Assembly: GCA_003223025.1 (NCBI GenBank)
Contig: QHXR01000013.1
Coordinates: 1-64,000, forward strand
Direction: 5' to 3'
Source of the DNA: Acidobacteriota bacterium
GTDB lineage: Bacteria; Acidobacteriota; Blastocatellia; Pyrinomonadales; Pyrinomonadaceae
DNA length: 64,000 nucleotides
The notes beneath the pieces are model-generated. The model had not been told where the DNA came from. It saw nothing but the letters and a program-made list of their open reading frames with translations, and made no database searches. Every line of letters begins with the position of its first letter. Within the stretch, counting starts at the first letter, position 1. The translations under genes were made by a program, and so were the position numbers. Below, one piece after another: positions 1 through 9,887 of this stretch.

Positions 1-1256
1 TCCTTCCGAGCCCGCTCGATATCCCCGCGATCGAAGGAACGGTGCCGCGCACTGACGAGATCGAAACACGAGAACCGGATGCAAAAGCCCCGTTCGCAGG
101 TCTTGTGTTCAAACTGATGGCCGATAAGCACCTGGGACAGCTCGCATTCGTGCGAATCTATTCGGGCACGGTCAAATCGGGTTCGTATGTAACGAACACT
201 ATCAAAGGTTCAAAGGAACGAGTCGGCCGTCTGATGCTCATGCACGCCAACAAGCGTGAAGACGTCGAAACGGCAGGTGCAGGCGAGATCGTTGCGATCG
301 GCGGCATGAAGAATGTCACGACCGGCGATACCGTCGCTGACGAGAATCATCCGATCATTCTTGAATCGATGGAATTCCCGGATCCGGTTGTTCGTGTTGC
401 GGTCGAACCGAAAACGCGTGCCGACCAGGACAAAATGGGCATCGCGCTCAATCGCCTTGCTCAGGAAGATCCTTCATTCCAGGTTTCAACCGATCACGAA
501 ACGGGTCAGACGATCATCGCCGGAATGGGTGAGCTTCATCTCGAGATCATCGTCGATCGCATGAAGCGCGAGTTCGGTGTCGAAGCGAACGTCGGTAAAC
601 CCCAGGTCGCATATCGTGAAACCATCACTGTCAGTGCACCGGGCAAAGAGATCTTCAAGAAGCAGTCGGGTGGCCGCGGTCAGTTCGCCCACGTCGAGCT
701 CACGATCGAGCCGGCACCGGGTGAAGGATTTGTGTTCGAAGACAAGATCAGCGGCGGATCAATTCCGAAGCAGTTCATCAAGCCTTCGATGGAAGGGATG
801 CGTGATGCAATGCGTCGCGGATTCCTCGCCGGCTACGAGCTCGTCGACATCAAAGCGACACTTGTATTTGGTTCTTTTCACGAAGTCGATTCGGACGAGC
901 GTTCATTCCACATCGCAGGTTCGCTGGCATTTCAGGATGCGGTGAAAAAGGCGAAACCGGTCCTGCTCGAACCGATCATGAAGGTCGAAGTCGTAACGCC
1001 GGAAGAGTACATGGGTTCGGTCAACGGTGACTTGAATCGTCGTCGCGGACAGATCGACAAGATGGAACCGCGTCCGGGTAATGTTTCGGTCGTGACCGCG
1101 TTTGTTCCGCTGTCGGAGATGTTCGGATATACGACGGACCTTCGTTCGTCGACGGAGGGACGTGCGACATCGAGCATGCACTTTGAAAGATATGCGGAAG
1201 CTTCGCGTAACGTCGCCGAAGAGATCATCGCGAAGGTCAAGGGAGCAAGTAATTAG
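1..1256 (+). CDS. fusA: Elongation factor G, 5'-truncated by the window
   Basis: Translation elongation factor G, the GTPase that drives tRNA-mRNA translocation on the ribosome. The frame is open from base 3 and starts with [13 protein letters not shown], the sequence at the border between the GTPase domain and domain II, so the nucleotide-binding half lies upstream outside the window. Domain II ([15 protein letters not shown]), domain III ([14 protein letters not shown]), domain IV ([14 protein letters not shown]) and domain V ([16 protein letters not shown]) are all recognisable. The GTG at 42 is internal and not the start. It precedes tuf, as in the classical str operon. Identification is certain; only the 5' end is missing. 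Confidence 0.97.
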   Translation, partial: LPSPLDIPAIEGTVPRTDEIETREPDAKAPFAGLVFKLMADKHLGQLAFVRIYSGTVKSGSYVTNTIKGSKERVGRLMLMHANKREDVETAGAGEIVAIGGMKNVTTGDTVADENHPIILESMEFPDPVVRVAVEPKTRADQDKMGIALNRLAQEDPSFQVSTDHETGQTIIAGMGELHLEIIVDRMKREFGVEANVGKPQVAYRETITVSAPGKEIFKKQSGGRGQFAHVELTIEPAPGEGFVFEDKISGGSIPKQFIKPSMEGMRDAMRRGFLAGYELVDIKATLVFGSFHEVDSDERSFHIAGSLAFQDAVKKAKPVLLEPIMKVEVVTPEEYMGSVNGDLNRRRGQIDKMEPRPGNVSVVTAFVPLSEMFGYTTDLRSSTEGRATSSMHFERYAEASRNVAEEIIAKVKGASN

Positions 1257-1320
1257 TTTAGAGTACCGCCTTCAGGCGGCTGAACTTGAGAAGAATGCCG
1301 CCTGAAGGCGGAACTCAAAA
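1257..1320. repeat. Inverted-repeat element, GCCGCC family (D1)
   Basis: Fills the fusA-tuf gap. Left arm 1257-1280 and right arm 1297-1320 are 24-nt reverse complements with two mismatches, around a 16-nt loop. Each arm is itself a small hairpin (CCGCC-ttca-GGCGG). The same arms recur at 2533, 2911 and 5800. No U-tract follows, so it is not a standard intrinsic terminator. Confidence 0.85.
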
Positions 1321-1337
1321 CGACATTAGGAGAAGCA

Positions 1338-2525
<1,188 letters not shown>

Positions 2526-2530
2526 AGGTT

Positions 2531-2577
2531 TAGAGTCCCGGCTTTAGTCGGCTGCCGCCTTAAGGCGGGACTCAGAA
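2531..2577. repeat. Inverted-repeat element, GCCGCC family (D2)
   Basis: In the tuf-rpsJ gap. The arms 2533-2552 and 2554-2573 (gagtcccggctttagtcggc and gccgccttaaggcgggactc) are nearly adjacent and imperfectly complementary. It belongs to the same family as the elements before tuf, rplC and rpsS. Confidence 0.8.
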
Positions 2578-2585
2578 CGAAAGAT

Positions 2586-2906
2586 ATGCTAAACGAAAAA
2601 ATTCGCATCAAGCTGAAAGCCTACGATCACCGCGTGCTCGATCAATCGACACAGGAGATCGTCGATACGGCGAAACGCACGGGAGCAAGGATCGCAGGTC
2701 CGATCCCCCTACCGACCATCAAAAACAAATGGACGGTCCTTCGTTCGCCCCACGTTGATAAGAAATCGCGTGAGCAGTTCGAGATCAGAACGCACAAGCG
2801 TTTGATGGACATTCTCGATCCGACCGCCGAAACGGTAGACGCGTTGATGAGACTTGATCTCCCGGCCGGTGTCGATGTCGAGATCAAAGCTTTTGGAAAA
2901 AATTAG
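2586..2906 (+). CDS. rpsJ: 30S ribosomal protein S10
   Basis: Small-subunit head protein uS10, also known as NusE for its role in antitermination. At 106 residues it is the usual length. The signature GPIPLPT and the tract [20 protein letters not shown] are intact. It is the first gene of the S10 cluster and is separated from tuf and rplC by members of the GCCGCC inverted-repeat family. No strong Shine-Dalgarno sequence precedes the ATG; only the purine-rich gaacgaaagat is seen. Confidence 0.98.
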   Translation: MLNEKIRIKLKAYDHRVLDQSTQEIVDTAKRTGARIAGPIPLPTIKNKWTVLRSPHVDKKSREQFEIRTHKRLMDILDPTAETVDALMRLDLPAGVDVEIKAFGKN

Positions 2907-2907
2907 T

Positions 2908-2968
2908 TTTGAGTACCAGCGTTAGCTGGCTCTCTTAGCGAAGAGGCCGCCTCAAGGCGGGACTCTAA
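2908..2968. repeat. Inverted-repeat element, GCCGCC family (D3)
   Basis: In the rpsJ-rplC gap. The outer ends of the arms (gagtacc at 2911 and gggactc at 2959) and the right arm 2946-2965 match family D. The left arm has diverged to a self-complementary ccagc-gtta-gctgg, so each arm can still fold alone. Confidence 0.75.
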
Positions 2969-2978
2969 ACGAAGAAAT

Positions 2979-3617
2979 ATGATTAGCGGAATCATTGGTA
3001 GAAAACTCGGAATGACGCAGATCTTCGCGGAAGACGGAACGGTTACACCCGTGACGGTCATCAAAGCGGGACCTTGTGTCGTCGTCCAAACGAAAAGTTC
3101 GGCCGGCCCCGACGGATACAACGCAGTGCAGCTCGGGCTTGTCGAAGACAATCCGATCCGTCTGAAGAATGTCACGAAGCCGCTTCGCGGACACTTTGAA
3201 AAGACCGGCGGCGGACTTCCGCCGACGCGGATCCTGAGAGAGCTTCGTCTGACGGCTGAGCCGGAAGCGGCGATCGGCGATCAGATCAAGGTCGATCTCT
3301 TCGCTGACGGTGACAAGATCGAAGTTGTCGGAAAGTCGAAGGGACGTGGATTTGCCGGAACGATCAAGCGACATAATTTTAGTCGCGGTCCGGAATCGCA
3401 CGGTTCGATGAACGTTCGCGAACCGGGATCGATCGGTCAGTCGGCATATCCGTCACGCGTTATCAAAGGTACGCGTTCGTCGGGTCACATGGGTGACGAT
3501 CGCGTGACAGTCAAAGGATTGACCGTCGCTCGCGTCGATGCCGAGAACAATCTGTTGATGATTCGCGGTGCTGTACCCGGCGCTAATGGAAGTTTGGTTG
3601 TTGTTAAGAAAAGCTAG
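2979..3617 (+). CDS. rplC: 50S ribosomal protein L3
   Basis: uL3, a primary rRNA-binding protein whose long loop reaches the peptidyl-transferase centre. The product is 212 residues, normal for bacteria. The start [15 protein letters not shown] and the conserved [14 protein letters not shown] and [14 protein letters not shown] segments are present. The start is the ATG at 2979, preceded by gaagaaat. rplD follows after a 94-nt gap filled by a heptamer-type inverted repeat. Confidence 0.98.
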   Translation: MISGIIGRKLGMTQIFAEDGTVTPVTVIKAGPCVVVQTKSSAGPDGYNAVQLGLVEDNPIRLKNVTKPLRGHFEKTGGGLPPTRILRELRLTAEPEAAIGDQIKVDLFADGDKIEVVGKSKGRGFAGTIKRHNFSRGPESHGSMNVREPGSIGQSAYPSRVIKGTRSSGHMGDDRVTVKGLTVARVDAENNLLMIRGAVPGANGSLVVVKKS

Positions 3618-3622
3618 TTGAT

Positions 3623-3698
3623 AATTTGCGATTTTCGAATTTCGATTTGCGATTGCCGAGGCAAAGAGATTGCAAATTGAAAATCGCAAATCGAAAAT
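3623..3698. repeat. Heptamer inverted array, GCGATTT family (A1)
   Basis: In the rplC-rplD gap. Units of the type TTTGCGA / TTTTCGA on the left (3623-3653) face their reverse complement on the right (3669-3698). The element ends 13 nt before the rplD start codon. Other members of the family lie before rpsC, rplP, rplR and rpsK. Confidence 0.85.
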
Positions 3699-3711
3699 AA
3701 ACGGAGAAATT

Positions 3712-4548
3712 ATGCCTACCGTAAAGGTTCGCAATTTGAAGAATAAGGAAGTTGGCGAAGTAAGCCTGGCTGATGCCGTGTTCGGCGTCGAGCTGAACGA
3801 AGCTTTGATCCACGCCGCCTTGATGAACTATCAGGCGAACGGCCGACAGGGAACATCCGCGACGAAGACTCGCGGTAACGTTTCGGGTTCGGGCCGCAAG
3901 CTGTGGAAACAGAAAGGAACGGGACGAGCACGTATCGCGTCGCTTCGCTCGCCGCTTTGGAAAGGTGGTGGTAACGTCCACGGACCGCAGCCACGCGATT
4001 GGTCCTACAAGATGCCCAAGAAAATGCGCCGTGGAGCACTTCGCTCGGCACTTTCGGAAAGACTTCGCGAAGGCAATCTGATCGTCATCGACGAGTTTGG
4101 TTTCAAAGCACCGAAGACAAAGGATTTTCTCGAAGCGGTCGCAGGACTCGGACTTGTTGAGAACCGCAAGCGTACGAAGACGTTGATCGTCGACTCGCTC
4201 GACAATGAAAATCTCATAATGTCGTCGCGTAACGTCGAAAAGACGAAAGTGACGAACAGCTTCGGTCTTAACATCTACGACATCCTTTATCACGAAAAGG
4301 TTTTGATCTCGAAAGTCGCGATCGAAGAGTTAAATCAACTTCTGGATCCGCGTGCTGAACACAATAGGGTCGAATCGGAAGCCGAGGAAAAGCCGAAAGC
4401 TAAGAAAGCTGAAAAGGCTGAGTCGACCGAAGAAGCAAAGCCGAAGAAGGAAGCGAAGCCGAAGGCAGAGAAAGTTGAAGGCGAAGACGCTCCGAAGAAA
4501 GAAGCGAAGCCGAAAGCTGTAAAGAAGGAGGCGACGGACAATGAGTAA
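3712..4548 (+). CDS. rplD: 50S ribosomal protein L4 with a charged C-terminal extension
   Basis: uL4 binds 23S rRNA and lines the peptide exit tunnel; in many bacteria it also represses its own operon. The core ([40 protein letters not shown]) ends near residue 222. A tail of about 55 residues rich in Ala, Lys and Glu (repeats of KKEAKPKA) follows, giving 278 residues against the usual 205-210. The ATG at 3712 follows cggagaaat. An in-frame ATG at 3670 would add only translated repeat DNA and was not used. The 3' end overlaps rplW by 8 nt, implying translational coupling. Confidence 0.96.
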   Translation: MPTVKVRNLKNKEVGEVSLADAVFGVELNEALIHAALMNYQANGRQGTSATKTRGNVSGSGRKLWKQKGTGRARIASLRSPLWKGGGNVHGPQPRDWSYKMPKKMRRGALRSALSERLREGNLIVIDEFGFKAPKTKDFLEAVAGLGLVENRKRTKTLIVDSLDNENLIMSSRNVEKTKVTNSFGLNIYDILYHEKVLISKVAIEELNQLLDPRAEHNRVESEAEEKPKAKKAEKAESTEEAKPKKEAKPKAEKVEGEDAPKKEAKPKAVKKEATDNE

Positions 4549-4870
4549 TTTTACTGTTTGGGACATCCTAAAATCGCCGGTCGTCACCGAGAAGAGCGTC
4601 ATCCTGAAAGAGGATTCGTCGGACGAGAACGCCGATCGAAAGGCCGGACAGGTCTTGACCTTCCGCGTTGAGAAAACAGCCGGCAAGCTCGACATCAAGA
4701 AGGCTGTCGAAGAGATCTTCAATGTAAAGGTCGCGAGCGTTCGAACCGTGAACTACGACGGCAAGATCAAGAAGCGCGGCCGTCAGGAAGGACGCCGCCC
4801 GAGTTGGAAAAAGGCTTACGTCACGTTGAGAAAGGGCGAGCCGATGGTTGATTACGCTGAAGCGATTTAA
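4541..4870 (+). CDS. rplW: 50S ribosomal protein L23
   Basis: uL23 sits at the polypeptide exit site and docks trigger factor and SRP. The 109-residue product has the conserved [11 protein letters not shown] start and the region [17 protein letters not shown]. Its ATG lies inside the end of rplD (8-nt overlap), with aaggagg at 4526-4532 as a good Shine-Dalgarno sequence. A short acidic insert ([13 protein letters not shown]) follows the first strand. Confidence 0.97.
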   Translation: MSNFTVWDILKSPVVTEKSVILKEDSSDENADRKAGQVLTFRVEKTAGKLDIKKAVEEIFNVKVASVRTVNYDGKIKKRGRQEGRRPSWKKAYVTLRKGEPMVDYAEAI

Positions 4871-4876
4871 CTAAAG

Positions 4877-4960
4877 CGATTTTGGATTTTGGATTTTGGA
4901 TTTTGGATTGGTCGGAAGGCCAACTCTTCAATCCAAAATCCAAAATCCAAAATCCAAAAT
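4877..4960. repeat. Heptamer inverted array, GGATTTT family (B1)
   Basis: In the rplW-rplB gap. About four units of GGATTTT on the left (4879-4909) face four units of the complement AAAATCC on the right (4930-4960), around a loop of about 20 nt. Arms of about 31 nt are almost perfectly paired. The right arm ends 6 nt before the rplB start. Confidence 0.9.
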
Positions 4961-4966
4961 GGAATT

Positions 4967-5797
4967 ATGGGAATCAAGAGACTAAAACCGACATCACCGG
5001 CACGACGCTATCAGACTTATCTGACGCGCGACGAGTTGACGCCGGGAGCAACCCCCGAGAAGTCGTTGCTCGAACCGAAGAAGAAAATTTCCGGCCACAA
5101 TAGTGACGGACGAATCACGGTACGCCGCCGCGGCGGAGGTCATAAGCGACACTACCGGAACATCGATTTCAAGCGCGACAAGGCGGGCATCCCCGGAAAG
5201 GTTTCGCAAATCGAATACGATCCGAACCGCTCGGCACACATCGCCCTGATCACTTATCTCGACGGCGAGAAGCGATACATCATCGCTCCGGTCGGGCTGA
5301 AAGTGAACACGATGGTCCACAGCGGCGCGGACGCGGACATCCTTCCGGGAAATGCGCTGCCGATCAAAAACATCCCGCTTGGCACCGAGGTTCATGACAT
5401 CGAGCTTCGACCCGGAAAAGGCGGCCAGATGGTCCGCTCGGCTGGCGGCTTCGCACAGATCGTTGCGAAGGAAGGCGATTACGCTCAGCTTCGAATGCCG
5501 TCGGGTGAAGTTAGAAAAGTTCCTGTCGTTTGTATGGCGACTGTCGGACAGGTCGGCAACACCGAACACGAAAACGTCTCGCTTGGAAAGGCCGGACGAA
5601 GCCGCTGGATGGGCAAGCGTCCGAAAGTTCGCGGCGTCGCGATGAACCCGGTCGATCACCCGCACGGTGGTGGTGAAGGTAAAACGTCAGGTGGACGTCA
5701 TCCGGTAACCCCGTGGGGACAGCCGACACGCGGATACAAAACGCGTCGCAACAAACGCACGACAAACATGATCGTGAAGGACCGCAGAAGGAAATAG
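4967..5797 (+). CDS. rplB: 50S ribosomal protein L2
   Basis: uL2 is a large-subunit core protein needed for subunit association and peptidyl transfer. The 276-residue length and the motifs [17 protein letters not shown] and [14 protein letters not shown] (with the functionally important His of the HPHGGG loop) are all intact. The start is ATG 4967 by homology. The in-frame ATG at 4889 would translate the GGATTTT repeat into 26 extra residues and is rejected. There is little Shine-Dalgarno sequence, because the repeat arm ends 6 nt before the ATG. Confidence 0.98.
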   Translation: MGIKRLKPTSPARRYQTYLTRDELTPGATPEKSLLEPKKKISGHNSDGRITVRRRGGGHKRHYRNIDFKRDKAGIPGKVSQIEYDPNRSAHIALITYLDGEKRYIIAPVGLKVNTMVHSGADADILPGNALPIKNIPLGTEVHDIELRPGKGGQMVRSAGGFAQIVAKEGDYAQLRMPSGEVRKVPVVCMATVGQVGNTEHENVSLGKAGRSRWMGKRPKVRGVAMNPVDHPHGGGEGKTSGGRHPVTPWGQPTRGYKTRRNKRTTNMIVKDRRRK

Positions 5798-5799
5798 CG

Positions 5800-5864
5800 T
5801 TTTGAGTCCCGCCTTTAGGCGGCTTGGACGCGAAGAAGAGGCCGCCTAAAGGCGGGACTCAAAA
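5800..5864. repeat. Inverted-repeat element, GCCGCC family (D4)
   Basis: In the rplB-rpsS gap. Arms 5800-5823 and 5841-5864 are perfect 24-nt reverse complements around a 17-nt loop, the cleanest copy of family D. Each arm is also self-complementary (CCGCC-ttta-GGCGG), so either one long stem or two short hairpins could form. Confidence 0.9.
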
Positions 5865-5876
5865 CTAATAGAAGAT

Positions 5877-6167
5877 ATGCCTCGTTCATTAAAAAAAGGA
5901 CCGTTTATCGACCTGAGTGTTTCCAGAACGCTGCAGCGGATCGCTGATGGCGGAAAGAAACCGCCCGCGATCAAGACCTGGTCGCGACGCTCGACGATCT
6001 CGCCGGATATGGTCGGACTGACCTTCGGCGTACACAACGGCAAGCGTCACATTCCGGTGTTCGTCACCGAGAACATGGTTGGACACAAGCTCGGCGAATT
6101 TTCGCCGACGCGAATGTTCAAGGGACATCCGGGAACCAAAGCGGAGAAGATGGCCAAGAGGAAATAG
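5877..6167 (+). CDS. rpsS: 30S ribosomal protein S19
   Basis: uS19 is in the head of the small subunit and contacts the A-site finger. The 96-residue product begins [14 protein letters not shown] and carries the conserved [19 protein letters not shown] and [12 protein letters not shown] segments. ATG 5877 follows agaagat. It lies between rplB and rplV as in the canonical S10 order. Confidence 0.98.
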   Translation: MPRSLKKGPFIDLSVSRTLQRIADGGKKPPAIKTWSRRSTISPDMVGLTFGVHNGKRHIPVFVTENMVGHKLGEFSPTRMFKGHPGTKAEKMAKRK

Positions 6168-6239
6168 ACACGGAGAAAGGGAGAAGGGGAGACACGGAGA
6201 ATCACCGCGTCGCCGCGTCCCAAATTTCACCGCGTCGCA
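6168..6239. repeat. Octamer repeat element, GACGCGGA family (K1)
   Basis: In the rpsS-rplV gap. A left region of purine-rich degenerate units (acacggagaaagggagaagg) is followed by copies of accgcgtcgccgcgtc at 6203 and 6228. The right part is the complement of the (GACGCGGA)n units seen intact at 8847 and 15330. Confidence 0.6.
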
Positions 6240-6248
6240 ATAAAAGAC

Positions 6249-6884
6249 ATGGAAGCGATAGCAAAGACAAAACATTTGAAAGGCAGTCCGCGAAAGGCTC
6301 GGCTTGTAATCGACATGATCCGCGGTCAGAACGTCTCGCGTGCTCTTGCGATATTGAAGTTCACCGACAAGCGTGCGGCAGATCCGATCTCGAAGTGCCT
6401 GAGCTCCGCGATCGCCAATGCGACCTACGCGGCTGAGCAACAGAACATCGCGATCGATCCCGACGGATTGTGGATCAAGACCGCCTTTGTCGACATGGGA
6501 CCGACCAAGAATCGCCGACGTGTCCGACCCGCTCCTCAGGGCCGTGCCTATCGCGAGCAGCGTCACTACTGTCACATCACCATACAGGTGACGAGCGAAG
6601 AGCAGGCGAAGAGCGAGAAGGAATTGAAGGCGGAAGCCGGACGAGCGAAGCGAGCCGAAGCGAAGAAAGCCGAAGGCGGAGAGAAGAAAACTCCGACGAA
6701 GAAAGCGGCTCCGAAGAAAGCTAAGGCTGAAGAGGTAGAAACACCGACAGTTGCAGTTGAGACGACAGAACCGAATGTCGCGGACGCAAAGAACGTCGAA
6801 ACGCAGACGACCGAAGCTCTGAACGAGACGAAGCCGGCTGACGAAAAGCAGCAGGATACAAACGAGGAGCTCGAGCGGCAATAA
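6249..6884 (+). CDS. rplV: 50S ribosomal protein L22 with a long charged C-terminal extension
   Basis: uL22 contacts all 23S rRNA domains, and its beta-hairpin lines the exit tunnel. The core ([16 protein letters not shown] near the start, [17 protein letters not shown] in the hairpin, SHITI-type end [11 protein letters not shown]) ends at about residue 118. A tail of roughly 90 residues dominated by Ala, Glu, Lys and Thr follows, doubling the family's usual length of about 110. Similar tails occur on L4 and on the N-terminus of S17 in this cluster. The tail stays in frame and ends 76 nt before rpsC. Confidence 0.96.
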   Translation: MEAIAKTKHLKGSPRKARLVIDMIRGQNVSRALAILKFTDKRAADPISKCLSSAIANATYAAEQQNIAIDPDGLWIKTAFVDMGPTKNRRRVRPAPQGRAYREQRHYCHITIQVTSEEQAKSEKELKAEAGRAKRAEAKKAEGGEKKTPTKKAAPKKAKAEEVETPTVAVETTEPNVADAKNVETQTTEALNETKPADEKQQDTNEELERQ

Positions 6885-6954
6885 TTTGCGATTTGCGATT
6901 TGCGATTTTCGATTTGAAAACGCGATCGCAAATCGAAAATCGCAAATCGAAAAT
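6885..6954. repeat. Heptamer inverted array, GCGATTT family (A2)
   Basis: Begins directly after the rplV stop. Three to four TTTGCGA units plus TTTTCGA on the left face the complement on the right (6925-6954), with a loop near 6920. It ends 6 nt before the rpsC ATG, leaving only attttt and no Shine-Dalgarno sequence. Confidence 0.88.
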
Positions 6955-6960
6955 ATTTTT

Positions 6961-7686
6961 ATGGGACAGAAAGTTCATCCATACGGATTTAGAGTCGGAT
7001 ACAACAAGGACTGGCATTCGCATTGGTTTACCAAACACGATTTCGCTAAGTTCCTTGCCGAAGATCTCAAGCTCAAGCGTGACCTGAAGCGGCGCTTTAG
7101 CGGAGGCGGTGTCTCGCATATCGATATCGAGCGTGCGGCTTCTCGCCTGAAGATCATCATCTACACCTCGCGACCGGGCATCATCATCGGCCGTAAGGGT
7201 TCCGAGATCGAAAAGCTTCGCGAAGATCTTTCGCGAAAGACGGGACGCGAAGTTCTGATCTCGATCCAGGAGATCCGACATCCGGAGCTCAACGCACAAC
7301 TGCAGGCCGAGAAGATCGCTCAGCAGCTCGAGAAGCGAATCGCTTTCCGTCGTGCGATGAAAAAGACGATGGAAGAATCGCAGCGTTTCGGAGCACAAGG
7401 GATCAAGGTCATGATCGCCGGCCGCTTGAACGGAGCCGAGATCGCACGTACCGAATGGTCGCTGCAGGGCCGTCTGCCGCTGCACACGCTTCGTGCCGAT
7501 ATCGATTACGGTTTCGCAGAAGCACTCACGACTTTCGGGATCATCGGCGTCAAGGTTTGGATCTATCGCGGTGAGATCCTTGATCCGAACGGATCGATGG
7601 CACGCGGTACGACGACCGATCCGATGAACGAAGTTAAGGTTGAGCGTGGTGCTCGACGCCCGAGACGAGACGATAGGAATAGGTAG
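6961..7686 (+). CDS. rpsC: 30S ribosomal protein S3
   Basis: uS3 forms part of the mRNA entry tunnel. The 241-residue product starts [12 protein letters not shown] and contains the KH-domain motif [15 protein letters not shown], the tract [13 protein letters not shown], and the C-terminal region [19 protein letters not shown]. The start is ATG 6961 by homology. An in-frame ATG at 6886 would translate the repeat element. No Shine-Dalgarno sequence is visible between the repeat arm and the start codon. Confidence 0.97.
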   Translation: MGQKVHPYGFRVGYNKDWHSHWFTKHDFAKFLAEDLKLKRDLKRRFSGGGVSHIDIERAASRLKIIIYTSRPGIIIGRKGSEIEKLREDLSRKTGREVLISIQEIRHPELNAQLQAEKIAQQLEKRIAFRRAMKKTMEESQRFGAQGIKVMIAGRLNGAEIARTEWSLQGRLPLHTLRADIDYGFAEALTTFGIIGVKVWIYRGEILDPNGSMARGTTTDPMNEVKVERGARRPRRDDRNR

Positions 7687-7689
7687 TTT

Positions 7690-7766
7690 ATTTGCGATTG
7701 CCGATTTGCGATTTGCGATCGCGCTGACAGCAAGATCGAAAATCGCAATTCGAAAATCGAAAATTA
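7690..7766. repeat. Heptamer inverted array, GCGATTT family (A3)
   Basis: In the rpsC-rplP gap. TTTGCGA and TTGCCGA units (7691-7718) face atcgaaaatcgcaattcgaa (7734-7753) and a further aaatcgaaaatt. It is more degenerate than A2 and ends 13 nt before the rplP start. Confidence 0.82.
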
Positions 7767-7778
7767 GAGGTTTTAGCT

Positions 7779-8160
7779 ATGTTGATGCCGAAAAAGGTCA
7801 AGCACCGAAGAGTCATGAAGGGACGCATGCGCGGAAAAGCTACGCGCGGCGAGAACCTCAACTTCGGCGACTTTGGACTGAAGACACTCGAAGCAGGCTG
7901 GATCACCGATCGTCAGATCGAAGCTGCACGTATCGCGATGACGCGACACATCAAACGTGGCGGCAAGATCTGGATCAGGATGTTCCCCGACAAACCGATC
8001 ACCAAGAAGCCGGCTGAAACTCGTATGGGTTCCGGTGCTTTATGAGATCCAGGGTGTCGACGAAGCCTTAGCCCGTGAGGCGTTGAAGCTTGCGGCGCAG
8101 AAACTTCCTCTCAAGACGAAGTTCGTGACGCGTGCCGACCTTGAAGGAGGCGTAGTTTAA
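7779..8160 (+). pseudogene. rplP: 50S ribosomal protein L16 with internal deletion and frameshift
   Basis: uL16 helps position A-site tRNA near the peptidyl-transferase centre and is normally essential. Residues 1-86 are textbook L16 ([49 protein letters not shown]) but the frame then reads Ala-Leu-stop at 8043. Directly after, in another frame from 8035, comes the normal L16 C-terminus ([34 protein letters not shown]) up to 8160. Compared with the family, about 15 residues between MGSG and VLYEI (the KGAPEYWV...KPGR segment) are missing, equal to a 47-nt deletion. Either this is an assembly or sequencing error, or an intact copy exists elsewhere. Confidence 0.93.
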
Positions 8161-8164
8161 GTTT

Positions 8165-8383
8165 ATGAAGCGCAAGGAACAGATCGAACAGCTCAACGAC
8201 ATGAGTGTTCAGGAGCTCAACGATCAGGCAGACGCATTGAAGGAATCGCTTTTCCGTTTGAAATTCCGGAAGACGCTTGGCGTCGGCGATACGATCAAGG
8301 ACATCCGCCGCGAGCGAAGGACGCTCGCCCGGGTTTATACGCTGATCGGCGAAAAATCTAAGGCCGAAAAACAGGCTAACTAA
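8165..8383 (+). CDS. rpmC: 50S ribosomal protein L29
   Basis: uL29 sits near the tunnel exit beside L23. The 72-residue helical-hairpin protein has the typical pattern ELNDQADALKESLFRLKFRK followed by DIRRERRTLARVYTL. Its start is only 4 nt beyond the end of the L16 C-terminal frame (8160), with gaaggagg at 8144-8151. Normal rplP-rpmC coupling is therefore still encoded, although the upstream L16 frame terminates early. Confidence 0.96.
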   Translation: MKRKEQIEQLNDMSVQELNDQADALKESLFRLKFRKTLGVGDTIKDIRRERRTLARVYTLIGEKSKAEKQAN

Positions 8384-8385
8384 AG

Positions 8386-8841
8386 ATGGCAACCAAGAAA
8401 AAGACAGACGAAACGGAAGAGACCGTTGAAACGGCAGCAGCAGCGGGAGCTGAAAGTGAAGCTGTAGAGGCGAGGGCTGAAGCGGCGGCAACGGAAGAAG
8501 TACCGAAGGAAGCTCCGGCTAAAAAAGCGAAAGCTGCGAAAGCGGAGACAGCCGAACCTGCGGAAGCCGAAGGCGAAGCGAACAAGATCCATAAAGGGAA
8601 GCGTGCCGAGAAGATCGGTGTCGTTACGTCCGACAAGATGATGTTGACCGTCGTCGTTCGCGTCGACCGGCTTGTAAAGCATCCGATCTATCGGAAATAC
8701 ATTCGCAAGCGAAAGAAATTCATGGCGCACGACGAGAAAGGCGCCAAGATCGGCGACAAAGTAAGGATCGTCGAAACTCGCCCGATGTCGGCTCGAAAGC
8801 GCTGGCGTGTTGTGGAGATTATTCAGAAAGCGGAACTTTAA
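8386..8841 (+). CDS. rpsQ: 30S ribosomal protein S17 with N-terminal extension
   Basis: uS17 is an OB-fold protein that binds 16S rRNA early in assembly. The S17 domain occupies about residues 68-151 (KIGVVTSDKMMLTVVVRVDR, HPIYRKYIRKRKKFMAHDE, GDKVRIVETRPMSARKRW). The first 65 or so residues are low-complexity Ala/Glu/Lys/Thr. No start codon lies just before the domain, and ATG 8386 is 2 nt after the rpmC stop, so the extension is probably real. The usual S17 length is about 85 residues. Confidence 0.95.
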   Translation: MATKKKTDETEETVETAAAAGAESEAVEARAEAAATEEVPKEAPAKKAKAAKAETAEPAEAEGEANKIHKGKRAEKIGVVTSDKMMLTVVVRVDRLVKHPIYRKYIRKRKKFMAHDEKGAKIGDKVRIVETRPMSARKRWRVVEIIQKAEL

Positions 8842-8846
8842 GTTTT

Positions 8847-8926
8847 GTGACGCGGAGACCCGGTGACGGGGCGACGCGGAGATAGAAAGTCACCGCGTCG
8901 CCGCGTCTCTTGATCGCCGCGTCGCT
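8847..8926. repeat. Octamer inverted array, GACGCGGA family (K2)
   Basis: In the rpsQ-rplN gap. The left array reads as consecutive 8-nt units (gacgcgga, gacccggt, gacggggc, gacgcgga; 8849-8880). The right part (8891-8926) carries accgcgtcgccgcgtctc and cgccgcgtcgc, the reverse complement. Confidence 0.8.
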
Positions 8927-8947
8927 GAGTGAATGGAGTGAACAGAT

Positions 8948-9316
8948 ATGATTCAGATGCAGACCTCCTTGGCGGTCGCGGATAATTCGGGAGCGAAACG
9001 TGTTGTGATGATCATGCCGATCGGCGGATCCACTAGCAAGATCGCCCGCCTCGGCGACAAGATCAAGGTCACTGTGAAGGAAGCCTCGCCTGATGGCACG
9101 GCGAAGAAGGGAAAGGTTTATAACGCGGTCATCGTTCGTACGCGAAAAGAGATCCGCCGCAAAGACGGAACCTATATTCGCTTCGATGAGAACGCAGCGG
9201 TGCTGATCAAGGATGACGGCACTCCGGTTGGAACCCGTGTCTTCGGACCAGTCGCTCGTGAGCTTCGTGAGAAGAATTTCATGAAGATCGTGAGCTTGGC
9301 TCCGGAAGTTATATAG
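8948..9316 (+). CDS. rplN: 50S ribosomal protein L14
   Basis: uL14 forms an intersubunit bridge and binds the RsfS silencing factor in other bacteria. The 122-residue product has exactly the usual length. The [19 protein letters not shown] start, the [15 protein letters not shown] strand and the DENAAVLI...[14 protein letters not shown] end are intact. A GGAGTGAA sequence precedes ATG 8948 at good spacing. Confidence 0.98.
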   Translation: MIQMQTSLAVADNSGAKRVVMIMPIGGSTSKIARLGDKIKVTVKEASPDGTAKKGKVYNAVIVRTRKEIRRKDGTYIRFDENAAVLIKDDGTPVGTRVFGPVARELREKNFMKIVSLAPEVI

Positions 9317-9336
9317 ATTGGTCTTAATACTCGGGT

Positions 9337-9394
9337 GAGAGAACCACCCCGTCAGCCGAAACGGCTGCCACCCCTCCTTCGGAAGGAGGGGAGT
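9337..9394. repeat. Double-hairpin element, family F (copy F1)
   Basis: In the rplN-rplX gap. The 58-bp unit contains two adjacent hairpins: cagccgaaacggctg, and cccctccttcggaaggaggg with a perfect stem around TTCG. Two further copies, about 95% identical by eye, lie inside the mutS2 coding region (37051 and 38092). The GGAGGGGAG at its end is near the rplX start and may partly serve ribosome binding. Confidence 0.88.
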
Positions 9395-9405
9395 TAAGAA
9401 AAGAA

Positions 9406-9834
9406 ATGAAAACGATTAAGACAGGAACAGTAAACAGCAAGATCAAGCGCGGCGACCAGGTCGTCTTTATCGCCGGCAAGGAATATGCCCGTTACGATAG
9501 CGCCGGTAAGAGACAGCCGGTTCGCGGCAAGGTCATTGCCGTTGATGCACGAAACGGAAAGGTGAAGGTCGAAGGTGCTGCTCTCGTAAAGAAGCACGTG
9601 AAACCGGTACCGCAAATGAATCGCGAAGGCGGCATCAGGGAACAGGAAGCGTGGATCGACGTATCGAACGTCGCTCTTATCGATCCCGATACCGGAAAGC
9701 CGACGCGTGTGAAATACGAAGTCCGTGACGGAGAAAAGGTCCGTGTCGCAAAGAGCGGCAAAGTGATCCCGATCGCGAACGTTTTCGGCAAGAAAGAGCC
9801 GAAGAAAGACAAGGAAGAAAAAACGGAAGAATAG
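9406..9834 (+). CDS. rplX: 50S ribosomal protein L24
   Basis: uL24 is an assembly initiator of the large subunit. The 142-residue product has the KOW-like start IKRGDQVVFIAGKE, then KVKVEGAALVKKHVKP and a second half ending KVIPIANVFGKKEPKK. An insert of a few residues (YARYDSAGKRQP) sits in the first loop, and a short Lys/Glu tail ends the protein. Family length is about 100-120. ATG 9406 lies 11 nt after the family F repeat element. Confidence 0.95.
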   Translation: MKTIKTGTVNSKIKRGDQVVFIAGKEYARYDSAGKRQPVRGKVIAVDARNGKVKVEGAALVKKHVKPVPQMNREGGIREQEAWIDVSNVALIDPDTGKPTRVKYEVRDGEKVRVAKSGKVIPIANVFGKKEPKKDKEEKTEE

Positions 9835-9887
9835 TTTGAGTCTGGAAACGGCAGTAGCGTCGGGTCCCAGACAAGGTGAATCAAACA

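Noticed and set aside
8386-8590. Frameshift or fusion as the origin of the long S17 N-terminus
   Set aside because: The frame is open and uniform in composition, the start lies 2 nt after rpmC, and similar tails occur on L4 and L22, so a genuine extension is more likely.
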